64,000 nucleotides of DNA from MR-S7 sp000400995 (lineage in GTDB: Bacteria > Pseudomonadota > Gammaproteobacteria > Burkholderiales > Burkholderiaceae_C). Where the stretch lies: positions 620,001 to 684,000 of the forward strand of contig NZ_CP152342.1 in assembly GCF_045291395.1 (NCBI RefSeq), in the 5' to 3' direction. Below are positions 51,196 through 61,202 of this stretch, one piece after another. The position numbers and the translations under genes were made by a program. Each line of letters begins with the position of its first letter. The stretch's first letter is position 1. Under the pieces are notes generated by a model. That model was not told the origin of the DNA. It made no database searches and worked only from the letters and a program-made list of their open reading frames with translations.

Positions 51196-52164
51196 ATGCC
51201 CCAGACCCGCCGCCGCCTGCTTGCCGGCGCCCTTGCCGCCAGCGTCCTCGCACCTGCCTGGGCCGATGCGCCCAAGCCGCTGCGCGTGCTGGTGGGCTTT
51301 CCGCCCGGCGGCGGCACCGACGCCATCGCCCGCCTGCTGGCCGAGCGGCTCAAGGACCTGCTGGGCGTGCCCGTGGTGGTGGACAACCGCCCCGGCGCGG
51401 GCGGGCAGATCGCGGCGCAGGTGCTGAAAAGCGCGCCGGCCGACGGCAGTACCGTCTTCCTCACGCACGACCACACCATCTCCATCCTGCCGCAGGTGGT
51501 GAAGCACCCCGGCTTCGATCCGGCGCGCGACTTCGTGGCGGCGGGCGGCTTCGCCACCTTCGTCAACGCGCTGGCGCTCTCCGCCGGCACGCCGGCGCAG
51601 GGTTTCACCGGCTACGTGGACTGGGTTCGGCGCGAAAAGGGTGGCAAGAGCGCCGTGGGCATCCCCGCGCCGGCGTCCACGCCCGAATTCCTGGTGCGGC
51701 TGCTGGGCCAGCGCTACGGGCTGGACTTGGTGGCCGTGCCCTACAAGGGTGCCGCGCCGCTGATGTCCGACATGCTGGGCAACCAGATCCCGGCCGGCGT
51801 GGGCTCGGTGCAGGACTTCATCGAGAACCACCGCGCGGGCAAGCTGCGCGCGGTGGCCGTGCTGGGCGCCAGGCGCCAGGCCGCGCTGCCGGACGTGCCC
51901 ACCTTCGCCGAGCTGGGCCTGCCCGGCTTCGAGGACACGCCGTACTACGGCTTCTACGCCCCCGCCGGCACGCCGGCCGCCTTCCTGCAGCGCTTTTCCG
52001 ACGCGCTCGCCCGGGCCGTGGCGCAGGACGACGTGCGCGCGCACCTCACCGCGATGGGCCTCACCGTGGGCGCGATGACACCCGCGCAGCTGGCCGCGCG
52101 CGAGCATGCCTACACGGCCGTGTGGGCCAGGATCATCCGGGACAGCGGCTTCCGGCCCCAGTAG
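51196..52164 (+). CDS. Bug family substrate-binding protein
   Basis: 322 residues with a signal peptide (TRRRLLAGALAASVLAPAWA), twin-arginine-like. Bug motifs: LRVLVGFPPGGGTDAIARLL, VDNRPGAGGQIAAQVLKSAP, SADGSTVFL-like strand, VPYKGAAPLMSDMLGNQIPA. It stands alone between argH and the SGNH hydrolase gene, with no enzyme next to it. Ligand unknown. Confidence 0.93.
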   Translation: MPQTRRRLLAGALAASVLAPAWADAPKPLRVLVGFPPGGGTDAIARLLAERLKDLLGVPVVVDNRPGAGGQIAAQVLKSAPADGSTVFLTHDHTISILPQVVKHPGFDPARDFVAAGGFATFVNALALSAGTPAQGFTGYVDWVRREKGGKSAVGIPAPASTPEFLVRLLGQRYGLDLVAVPYKGAAPLMSDMLGNQIPAGVGSVQDFIENHRAGKLRAVAVLGARRQAALPDVPTFAELGLPGFEDTPYYGFYAPAGTPAAFLQRFSDALARAVAQDDVRAHLTAMGLTVGAMTPAQLAAREHAYTAVWARIIRDSGFRPQ

Positions 52165-52262
52165 CGCGCCATGGCGCGCGGCGAATTTGTAAAAAGGGGT
52201 TTCTCCGGGGAATGTCTGGATCCACAATCCATCCCACGCCGCTGCACCCCCTTGGAACCGCC

Positions 52263-53009
52263 ATGCTCCTTCACCGGTCCGCTTCCCTGTTACGCGCCCG
52301 CGCCGCCATGGGCCTGGCGCTTGCGGCGCTGGCCCTGGCCGGCCACGCCGCCACGGTGCAGGAACAGGCGCTGCCCGCGCCCTACGCGCGCTGGCAGTCG
52401 AGCATGGAGTCGTTCGCCGCGGCCGACCAGGCACAGCCCCCGCAGCCGGGCGGCGTGCTGTTCGTCGGCAGTTCCACCATCCGCCTGTGGTCGGACCTGC
52501 GCGAGGACTTCCGCGAGCTGCCGGTGGTCATCAACCGGGGCTTCGGCGGCTCCACCATGGACGACTGCCACTATTTCGTGAAGAGTCTGGTGGTGCAGTA
52601 CCGCCCGCGCCACGTGATGGTCTACGCGGGCGACAATGACCTGGCCGAAGGCCGCACGCCGCAGCAGGTGCTGGAGAGCTTCCGCGCCTTCGCAGAGGCG
52701 GTGCGCACGGCACTGCCGGACACGCGCATCAGCTACATCTCCATCAAGCCCAGCCCGCTGCGCGCGGCGCTGCTGCCGCGCATGCGCGAGGCCAACGCCC
52801 TGCTGGCCGGCTACGTGCGCACGCTGCCGCGCAGCGACTACATCGACATCTTCACCCCCATGCTGGCCGCCGACGGCGCTCCGCGTGCCGAGTTGTTCGG
52901 ACCCGACCGGCTGCACATGAACGACGCGGGCTACGACCTGTGGCGCTCGGTCATCGGCGCCTACGTGGCGCAGGACGTGCCGCCGGTGCACCTCAGCGCG
53001 GGGCGCTGA
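52263..53009 (+). CDS. SGNH/GDSL hydrolase family protein
   Basis: 248 residues from ATG 52263 (an upstream ATG at 52212 is possible). A signal peptide (GLALAALALAGHA) is followed by SGNH blocks: VLFVGSSTIRLWSDL (Ser in block I), VINRGFGGSTMDD (block II Gly), VYAGDNDLAEG (Asn, block III) and DRLHMNDAGYDLW (Asp-His, block V). A periplasmic or secreted esterase/lipase-like enzyme, substrate unknown. Its 3' end overlaps the convergent OpgC-like gene by 17 bases. Confidence 0.9.
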   Translation: MLLHRSASLLRARAAMGLALAALALAGHAATVQEQALPAPYARWQSSMESFAAADQAQPPQPGGVLFVGSSTIRLWSDLREDFRELPVVINRGFGGSTMDDCHYFVKSLVVQYRPRHVMVYAGDNDLAEGRTPQQVLESFRAFAEAVRTALPDTRISYISIKPSPLRAALLPRMREANALLAGYVRTLPRSDYIDIFTPMLAADGAPRAELFGPDRLHMNDAGYDLWRSVIGAYVAQDVPPVHLSAGR

Positions 53010-54150
53010 GTCCGCGCGCCGCGGGCGGCGAGGGATCGTCGTCCGGCCGGTCCAGCCACAGCGTGATCCGCGCCACGGCGTAAAGCGTGCCGAAGCACGC
53101 GGCCAGCAGCGCCAGGTCCTGCGGCCAGGGCCGCTCGTAGTCGGCCCCCAGCAGGCCCAGCGCCAGCAGCACCACCACCAGGTGGGCGCAGAACACCGCG
53201 AGCGAAGCCGAGCCCAGCGTCTCCAGCCAGTGCAGGCGCGGCAGCCGCACCAGCAGCGCCGGGCCGAAGCGGATCGCCAGGACGGTCAGCGCGAACAGGT
53301 CGATCAGCCGCAGCGGCGCCAGCAGCCATTTGTCGAACAGCGGATTGAGCCCGCTGCCCTGCGGGAACGGCACCTGCCCGACCGCTTGCCGCCACACCAG
53401 GCACACCAGCGCCACGGCGCCCGCTGCCCATAGAGACCAGCGCGGGAACGCGAAGGGCGGGGCCTGCGGGTCGTTGCGGCTGGTGCCCATCCACAGGCCC
53501 ATGATCCAGAGGAACTGCCAGGCCCACATGTTGAATGCGCCCGTCTCGCTGAACGGCACCGACAGCGGGATCGCGTCGATGAAATGGCCGTAGAGCCACT
53601 CGGACAGGCCGAACTGCGCCAGCAGCCACAGCAGGATGCTCGCGGCCATCACCGGCGCCCAGCCGTGGCGCAGCGCGAAGGTCATCAGCCAGGGACTGGC
53701 CAGCATGAACAGGATGTAGAGCGGCAGGATGTCGAGCAGCGGCGGCTCGTACACCAGCAGCAGGCCGCCGACCAGCGCCTCCAGCGGCTTGTCGAGGTAA
53801 AAACTCATCAGCATCGTCACGGCGGGCTGGTCCACCTTGAGGCCGATGAAGGCGATCACCGTGAACAGGAACAGCAGCAGCGCCGATTGGCACGCATAGA
53901 TCGTGACCGCGCGCCGCCAGAAGGCGCGGCGCATGGCCGGCACGCCCTTGCGCAGGGCCTGGCGCCCGTACACCAGCCCCGCCATGCAGGCCGACAGCAG
54001 CACGAAGCCTTCCGCCGCCGAGACGTAGCCGAACGGCTGCCCCAGCGGCATGGTCAGCCGCGTGGGCAGGTGCGTGAGAGTCATCAGCACCAGCATGAGG
54101 CCGCGGACGGCATCGATTTCCCAGCGGCGGGTGGAGGAGGGCGCGGGCAT
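52993..54150 (-). CDS. OpgC domain-containing membrane protein
   Basis: 385 residues, about ten membrane segments. The N-terminus EIDAVRGLMLVLMTLTHLPT, YVSAAEGFVLLSACMAGLVY and VFCAHLVVVLLALGL near the end are typical of the OpgC/acyltransferase-3-like family. OpgC adds succinyl groups to osmoregulated periplasmic glucans; this protein may do so or modify another glycan. No opgG/opgH genes are close. Divergent from the alpha-2-macroglobulin gene. Confidence 0.88.
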   Translation of the reverse strand: MPAPSSTRRWEIDAVRGLMLVLMTLTHLPTRLTMPLGQPFGYVSAAEGFVLLSACMAGLVYGRQALRKGVPAMRRAFWRRAVTIYACQSALLLFLFTVIAFIGLKVDQPAVTMLMSFYLDKPLEALVGGLLLVYEPPLLDILPLYILFMLASPWLMTFALRHGWAPVMAASILLWLLAQFGLSEWLYGHFIDAIPLSVPFSETGAFNMWAWQFLWIMGLWMGTSRNDPQAPPFAFPRWSLWAAGAVALVCLVWRQAVGQVPFPQGSGLNPLFDKWLLAPLRLIDLFALTVLAIRFGPALLVRLPRLHWLETLGSASLAVFCAHLVVVLLALGLLGADYERPWPQDLALLAACFGTLYAVARITLWLDRPDDDPSPPAARGLSAPR

Positions 54151-54291
54151 GGAAGGAGGGCGTGGAGGGGCGTGTACCGCATTGTGGGCGGCCCCCGCCG
54201 GGCGGCGTGTAGGCGATCCGGCCGGTTGCCTGCGCGGTGGGATGGGCTACGCTTGCGGCTTGCGCGCTGCGCAGCAACTTTCCTGAAGCAC

Positions 54292-57200
54292 ATGGCGAAA
54301 AAAACCTATCTCTACGCAACGCTCATGTCCCTGGCCCTGGCCGCCGCCGGAGCGGCCCAGGCCCTCACCGTGACCAGCCTGTCGCCCCAGGGCGAAGTGG
54401 CGCGCGTGCGCCAGGTGGCGGCCAAGTTCGACGCCGCCGCCGTGCAGTTCGGCGACCCCAAGGCGCCCGCGCCCTTCGCCGTGGCCTGCAGCGACGCCGA
54501 TGCCGCCAAGGGCGCCGGCCGCTGGACCAGCGAGCGCGAGTGGGTCTACGACTTCGCGCAGGACCTGCCCCCGGGCGTGCGCTGCACGGTCAGCGCCCGA
54601 TCAGGGTTCAAATCGGCCTCCGGCGCCCAGCTGTCAAGCGCGAGCAGCTATCAATTCAATACCGGCGGGCCGTTCGTGCAGAACATCCGCCCGGGCACCT
54701 GGCAGGCCATCGACGAGGAGCAGTTCTTCGTCCTGCAACTGAACGGCGCGGCCACCACCGCCAGCGTGCGCGAGCACGTGTGGTGCGCGGCCGACGGCGT
54801 GGGCGAGCGCATTCCCGTGCGCCTCATCGAAGGCGCGCAGCGCGCCGAGCTGCTGCAGTCGCTGCACCTGGACAAGGCCGCTGCCGCTGCGCCGCTGCGC
54901 TATGCCACGCTGGCTTGCACGCGCCGGCTCACGGCGGGCAGCAAGATGCAGCTCGTGTTCGGCAAGGGCGTGGCCACCGAGAGCGGCGTGGCCAACAGCG
55001 TGGAAAAGCGCTTCGACTTCACGGTGCGCCAGCCCTTCAGCGCCGACTTCGGCTGCGAGCGCGAGAACGCCCAGGCCGCCTGCCTGCCGATCCGGCCCAT
55101 GCGCCTGTCGTTCAACGCGCCGGTGCCCGTCAAGCTCGCGCAGGGCATCCGCCTCAAGGGCGGCGGGCAGACGTTCGCGCCCACGGTCGAGGACGGCGCC
55201 GAGGGCGACTCCGTCGTCACCGGCATCACCTTCCCCGCGCCGCTGGCCGCGCAGACGCAGTTCACGCTGGAGCTGCCCGCGGGGTTCAAGGACGCGTCGG
55301 GCCGCCCGCTGGTCAACGCGCAGAGCTTCCCGCTCCAGGTGGCCACGGGGGCATGCCGCCGCTGGCCAAGTTCGCCGCGTCGCCCTTCGGCGTGGTGGAG
55401 CGCTATGCCGAGGGACCCGATGGCCCGGCGCTGCTGCCCGTCACGCTGCGCAACGTGGAGGCGCAGCTCGCCGTGCAGGGCCTGCAGCCCGGCGCGGGCA
55501 AGGTCAGCACCCTCCAGCCCGAGAGCGACAAGGACATCATCGCCTGGATGCGCAAGGTGGAGCGCTACGACGCCTATGCCGTCTCGCGCAAGCAGGCCGG
55601 CCGGGACGTGAGCGGCCCGCTGCCCAAGGTGCTGGAAGAGGGCGACAAAAACCACGTGCAGACGCGCATGCTCTCGCTGCTCGCGGGCGCACAAGGCGTG
55701 AAGACGCTGGACATCCCCAAGCCCGCCAGTGGCGATCCGCGCCCCTTCGAGGTCGTGGGCATTCCGCTGCCCGCGGGCTTCCACGTGGTGGAGATCGCTT
55801 CGCCGCTGCTCGGCCAGTCGCTGCTCGACGAGCGCCACGGCGCGTCGCGCACCATGTACGTGCGCACCACGGCGCTGGTGACCAACCTGGGCGTGCACTT
55901 CAAGCTGGGCCGCGAGAACGCCGTGGCCTGGGTGACTACGCTGGACAAGGGCCAGCCCGTGGCCGGCGCGAAGGTGCGCGTGTCCGCCTGCGACGGGCGC
56001 GAGCTGGCCACGGCCACCACCAACGCCGATGGCGTGGCCGCGCTGCAAGGTCTGTCGCCCGAGCCGCCCCAGTGCCACGGCGAAGGCGAGTGGCGCAATG
56101 CCTACTTCGTCAGCGCACGTGCGCAAGACGACATGGCCTTCACCTGGAGCGACTGGCAGCGCGGCATCGAGCCCTGGCGCTTCAACGTGCCCACCAGCAG
56201 CGAGCCGCGCCCCGACGAGGTGGCCCACACCGTCTTCGACCGCACGCTGCTGCGCGCGGGCGAGACCGTGTCGATGAAGCACCTGCTGCGCGCCCAGAAC
56301 AGCCGCGGTTTCGCGCTGCCCGAAGCGCGTCCGGAGCAGCTCGTCATCACCCACGTGGGCAGCGGCCAGCAGTTCATGCAGCCGCTCGCGTGGCGCAAGA
56401 CGGGCACGGGCGGCCTGTCCGCGACCAGCGAATTCGCCGTGCCGCCGGCGGCCAAGCTGGGCCTGTACCAGGTGGAGCTGCGCGGCGTGGGCGAGGGCCG
56501 GTCCTTCGAGTCCGGCAGTTTCCGCGTGGAGGAATTCCGCCTGCCGGTGTTCGAAGGCCGCGTGGCGCCGGCCGAGAAAAGCCCCTGGTGCGCGCGCGCT
56601 CCGTGCCCACCGACGTGCAGGTCGGCTACGTGGCGGGCGGCGGCGCGGCCGGGCTGCCCGTGCGCGTGTCGGCCATGGTGCGCGGCAAGTCCCTGCAGTT
56701 CGGCGACTTCGACGCCTTCAGCTTCCAGCCGCCGCGCAGGAAGGGCCAATCCGGTGATTCCAGCGACGACGAGGAGCCCGCTGCCAGCCGCGATACGCGC
56801 GTGATCGCCGACAAGCTGCCGCTCACGCTCGACAAGAATGGCACGGGCCGCATCGCCATCGACAACGTGCCCGCCGCGCGCCAGGCGCAGGACCTGGTGC
56901 TCGAAGCCACCTACGCCGACCCCAACGGCGAGGTGCAGACCCTGCGCAGCACGCACACGCTCTGGCCCGCGGCCGTGGTCGCGGGTGTGAAGACCGAGGG
57001 CTGGGCCTCGGCGTCGAGCCGCGTGCGCTTCCAGGCGCTGGCACTGGGGCTGGACGGCAAGGCGCAGGAGGGCGTCCCGCTGGCGGTGCAGGCCATCGCG
57101 CGCATCACCACCACCAGCCGCAAGCGCATGGTGGGGGGCTTCTACAGCTACGACAACAAGACCGATACCAAGGATTTGGGCACCGTCTGTACCGGCAAGA

Positions 57201-60200
57201 GCGACAGCCGCGGCCTGCTACTGTGCGATGCCAAGCTCGACGAGCCCGGCGAAGTGGAACTGGTCGTGACCGCGCGCGACAAGGACGGCAACGAGGCGCA
57301 GGCCGCGTCCTCCGTCTGGGTCACGCGCCAGGGCGAACTCTGGTTCGGCGGCGAGGACCACGACCGCATCGACGTGCTGCCCGAGAAGAAGAGCTACCAG
57401 CCCGGCGAGACCGCGCGCCTGCAGGTGCGCATGCCGTTCCGCTACGCCACCGCGCTGGTCAGCGTGGAGCGCGAGGGCGTGATCGAGACGCGCGTGGTGA
57501 AGCTCAATGGGCAGGACCCTACGGTGCAGCTCAAGATCGAGGAAGGCTGGAGCCCCAACGTCTACGTGAGCGTGCTCGCCTTGCGCGGGCGCTTGCGCGA
57601 GGTGCCGTGGTACAGCTTCTTCACCTGGGGCTTCAAGGCGCCGCGCGAGTGGTGGAGCGCCTTCTGGTACGAGGGCCGCGAATACGTCGCGCCCACGGCG
57701 ATGGTGGACCTGTCCAAGCCCGCCTACCGCCTGGGCCTGGCCGAGCTGCGCGTGGGCCACGCGGCGCACCAGATCGCCGTGAAGGTCGCGGCCGACAGGG
57801 AAAGCTACCCAGTGCGCGGCAAGGCGCAGGTCACGATCTCGGCCACGCTGCCGAACGGCAAGCCCGCCGCCGGGGCCGAGGTGGCGCTGGCAGCCGTCGA
57901 CCAGGCGCTGCTGGAGCTGATGCCCAACCAGAGCTGGAACCTGCTCGAAGCCATGCTGCAGCGCCGCTCCTGGGGCGTCTCCACCTCCACTGCGCAGATG
58001 GAGATCATCGGCCGCCGCCACTACGGCAAGAAGGCCGTGCCCGCGGGCGGCGGCGGGGGCCGCGCGCAGACGCGCGAGCTGCTCGACACGCTGCTGCTGT
58101 GGCAGCCCGCGATCCAGCTCGACGCGCAAGGGCAGGCGAAGGTGACGGTGCCGCTCAATGACGCGCTCACCACGTTCAGGATCGTCGCTGTGGCCGATGC
58201 GGGTACGGGCCTGTTCGGCACCGGCGCCACGAGCATCCGCGCCACGCAGGACCTGCAGATCATCAGCGGCCTTCCGCCGCTGGTGCGCGAGGACGACCAG
58301 TTCCGCGCCCAGCTCACGCTGCGCAATACCACGCAGAAGGCCATGAAGGTGGAAGTCGCGCCGCGCGCCACGCTGCTCCAGCTCGACAAGCAGACCGTGG
58401 ACATCCCGCCCGGCGAGGCGCGCGAGGTGGCCTGGAATGTCACCGCGCCCGCGCAGCTCGGCACCACGCGCGCGCAGGCGCTGATGTGGGAGATCGAGGC
58501 ACGCGACACGCTGGGCGGCGCGAAGGACGCGCTCAAGGCCAGCCAGCGCCTGATCCCCGCCGTGCCGCTCACGGTGCAGCAAGCGACGCTGGTGCAGGTG
58601 GATGGCACCTACAACCTCGACGTGGCACCGCCCAAGGACGCGATCCCCGGCCGGGGCGGCCTGAAGATGTCGCTGCAGCCCAGGCTGGCCGAAGGCCTGC
58701 CCGGCGTGCGCGACTGGTGGGCCAACTACCCCTTCATCTGCCTGGAGCAAAAGACCAGCAAGGCCGTGGGCCTGCGCGACGGCAAGCTCTGGCAGACCGT
58801 GGTGGCGCAACTGCCCACGTATCTGGATGGCGACGGCCTCGCCAGCTACTTCCCGCCGCATGACGGCGCTGCCCGCCGGGGCAGCGACACGCTCACCGCC
58901 TACCTGCTCGCCGCCTCGCACGAGGCGTCATCCTTGCATGCCGAATTCGCGTTGCCCGCCGAAGCGCGCGAGCCCATGGAGCGCGGCCTGATCGCCTTCG
59001 TCGAAGGCCGCATCCAGCGCGACTTCTGGAGCCCGCGCAAAGACCTGGACATGCGCAAGCTCGCCGCCATCGAGGCGCTCTCGCGCTACGGCAAGGCCCA
59101 GGCGCGCATGCTGGGCAGCATCACCATCGCGCCCAACCAGTGGCCCACGCACACGGTGATCGACTGGGTGAACATCCTCAAGCGTGTCGATGGCGTGCCC
59201 CAGCGCGACCAGCGCCTGGCCGAAGCCATGAACGTGCTGAAAGCCCGCCTGTCGTACCAAGGCACCAAGCTGATCTTCAGCACCGAGCAGGACGACTACT
59301 GGTGGTGGCTCATGCAGAACGGCGACGTGAACACCGCGCGCCTGATGCTTGCGGTGATGGACGACCCGGCGTGGAAGGACGACATGGGGCGCCTGGCCAA
59401 CGGCTTCATCCTGCGCCAGCAGGGCGGCGCGTGGTACACCACCACGGCCAACCTGTGGGGCGGCCTGGCGCTGGAGAAATTCAGCGCGAAGTTCGAGGCC
59501 ACGCCCGTCTCGGGCACCACCCGGGCGGCCATAGGCGCCAATGCGGCGAGCGTGGATTGGGCCAAGGTCGAGCGCATCAAGGCGAGCGACGCCAGCGGCG
59601 CCGCGCACCAGACCACGTGGTTCGGTGCACCCGCCGCCCCAGGCAACTACCGCAACAACGGCATGTTCCTGCCCTGGAACGGGAACGACCGCCTGGCCGT
59701 CACGCACCAGGGCACGGGAAAGCCCTGGCTCACGCTGCAGTCGGTCGCGGCCATCGCGCTCAAGGAGCCGTTCAGCGCCGGATACACGATCCGCCGCACC
59801 GTCACGCCCGTGGAGCAGGCCGACAAGAGCCTGCCCGCCGGCCAGTACACGCGCGGCGACGTGCTGCGTGTGGCGCTGGAGGTGACCGGCACGGCCGACA
59901 TGACCTGGGTGGCGGTCACCGACCCCGTGCCGGCGGGCGCCACCATCCTCGGCAGCGGCCTGGGGCGCGATTCCGAGATCGCCACGCAGGGCGAGAAGCG
60001 CTCCGGCTACGGCTGGCCCGCGTTCGAGGAGCGCGCCTTCGAGGCCTTCCGCAGCTACTACGAGTACCTGCCCAAGGGCACGGTGAAGATGGAATACACC
60101 GTGCGCCTGAACAACGCGGGCGAGTTCCAGCTTCCGCCCAGCCGCGTGGAGGCGCTCTACGCGCCCGAGATGTTCGGCGAGGCGCCCAACGCGCGGGTGA

Positions 60201-60217
60201 AGGTGGTGCAGCCCTGA
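54292..60217 (+). pseudogene. Alpha-2-macroglobulin family protein (YfaS-like), two frameshifts
   Basis: From ATG 54292, signal peptide YATLMSLALAAAGAAQA. Three frames are joined by two small indels: a run of five G at 55347-55351 (VNAQSFPLQVATG then MPPLAKFAASPFGVVERYAE) and a run of four A at 56577-56580 (FEGRVAPAEK then PLVRARSVPTDVQVGYVAG). Repaired length is about 1975 residues, usual for large bacterial A2Ms. The MG domains, a linker and the thioester motif (YPFICLEQKTSKAVG, near residue 1484) and the C-terminal domain (NAGEFQLPPSRVEALYAPEM) are all present. A2Ms trap proteases in the periplasm. The usual pbpC partner is not next to it. Residues about 103-123 come from a repeat copy. 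Confidence 0.85.
54604..54660 (-). repeat. Dispersed hairpin repeat copy inside the alpha-2-macroglobulin gene
   Basis: On the minus strand TTGATAGCTGCTCGCGCTTG and GGCGCCGGAGGCCGATTTGA match the family. The frame is unbroken in this part of the gene. Confidence 0.65.
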
Positions 60218-60224
60218 AGGCCCC

Positions 60225-61202
60225 TCACTCCGGCGACACGCCCATGGCGCGCACCAGCCTGGCCTGCCTGGGAATCTCCGTGTCCAGGTAAGCCTGGAGC
60301 CGGGAGGGCGGGCCGGAGCGGATCTGGATGCCCATGTCCTCGATCCGCGTGCGCGAGGCTTGGTCGGACAGCACCTGGTTCAGCGCCTTGTTCAACTGAT
60401 CCACGATGGGCGCGGGCGTGCCCGCGGGCGCGAGCAGGGCGAAGCAGGTGTCGCTCAGCAGGTCGGGGAAGCCCTGCTCCACGGTCGTGGGAACCTCGGG
60501 AAGCACGGACGAGCGCTCCTTGGAGAAGACGGCCAATACCTTCATCTCCCCTGCGCGCGCATGGGGAACCGTCATGGGGATCACCGGAAAGATGGCGTCC
60601 AGGCGGCGCCCCTTCATGTCGGTCAACGCCGCGCCGGGCGATTGGTAGGGGACGTGCACCAGGCGGTCTCCCAGGTCGCGGTTGAGCATCTCGGCCGCGA
60701 TGTGCCAGGAGCTGCCGACGCCGGTCGTTCCATAGCTGAATTTCTCCGGTTTCTCCTTGGCCAGCCGGTTGAACTCCTGGAGCGAGGACGCGGGGGAACT
60801 CTTGTCCACGGCCAGCACGTTGGGCGTGCAGCCGATCATGCCGACCGGCGCGAAGTCCTTCTGGGGACTGAAGCCCACCTCCTTGTAGAGCGCCAGGTTG
60901 GTCGCCATCGGTCCGGTCCAGCTGATCGTCAGGGTGTAGCCATCGGGGCGCGCCTTGGCGCCGTAGACCATGCCCACATTGCCGCCTGCGCCGGGCTTGT
61001 TCTGGACGATGAACGACTGCCCGATGCGCTTGCCGATCTCTTCAGAGACGTAGCGCGTCAGCGGATCGGAGGAGCCGCCTGCCCCTGCGGGCAGCACCAT
61101 GGTGATGGGGTGCGCCTTGGGCCAGGCGGCGTCGGCCTGCGCCGCGGTGGCCTGCAGGGCCGCGAGCGCGGCGATGGCGGCGTAGGCGTGGCGTGTTCTC
61201 AT
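60225..61202 (-). CDS. Bug family substrate-binding protein
   Basis: 325 residues, signal peptide HAYAAIAALAALQATAAQA. Bug motifs: ITMVLPAGAGGSSDPLTRYV, NKPGAGGNVGMVYGAK, ARPDGYTLTISW, VPYQSPGAALTDMKGRRLDA. Its start overlaps the stop of the AtuA-family gene (ATGA at 61199-61202), so it is translationally coupled to it. Downstream is the convergent A2M gene, stopping eight bases away. Confidence 0.94.
   Translation of the reverse strand: MRTRHAYAAIAALAALQATAAQADAAWPKAHPITMVLPAGAGGSSDPLTRYVSEEIGKRIGQSFIVQNKPGAGGNVGMVYGAKARPDGYTLTISWTGPMATNLALYKEVGFSPQKDFAPVGMIGCTPNVLAVDKSSPASSLQEFNRLAKEKPEKFSYGTTGVGSSWHIAAEMLNRDLGDRLVHVPYQSPGAALTDMKGRRLDAIFPVIPMTVPHARAGEMKVLAVFSKERSSVLPEVPTTVEQGFPDLLSDTCFALLAPAGTPAPIVDQLNKALNQVLSDQASRTRIEDMGIQIRSGPPSRLQAYLDTEIPRQARLVRAMGVSPE

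Noticed and set aside
57218..58921. 567-codon minus-strand open frame
   Set aside because: Antisense to the conserved thioester-containing half of the A2M gene.
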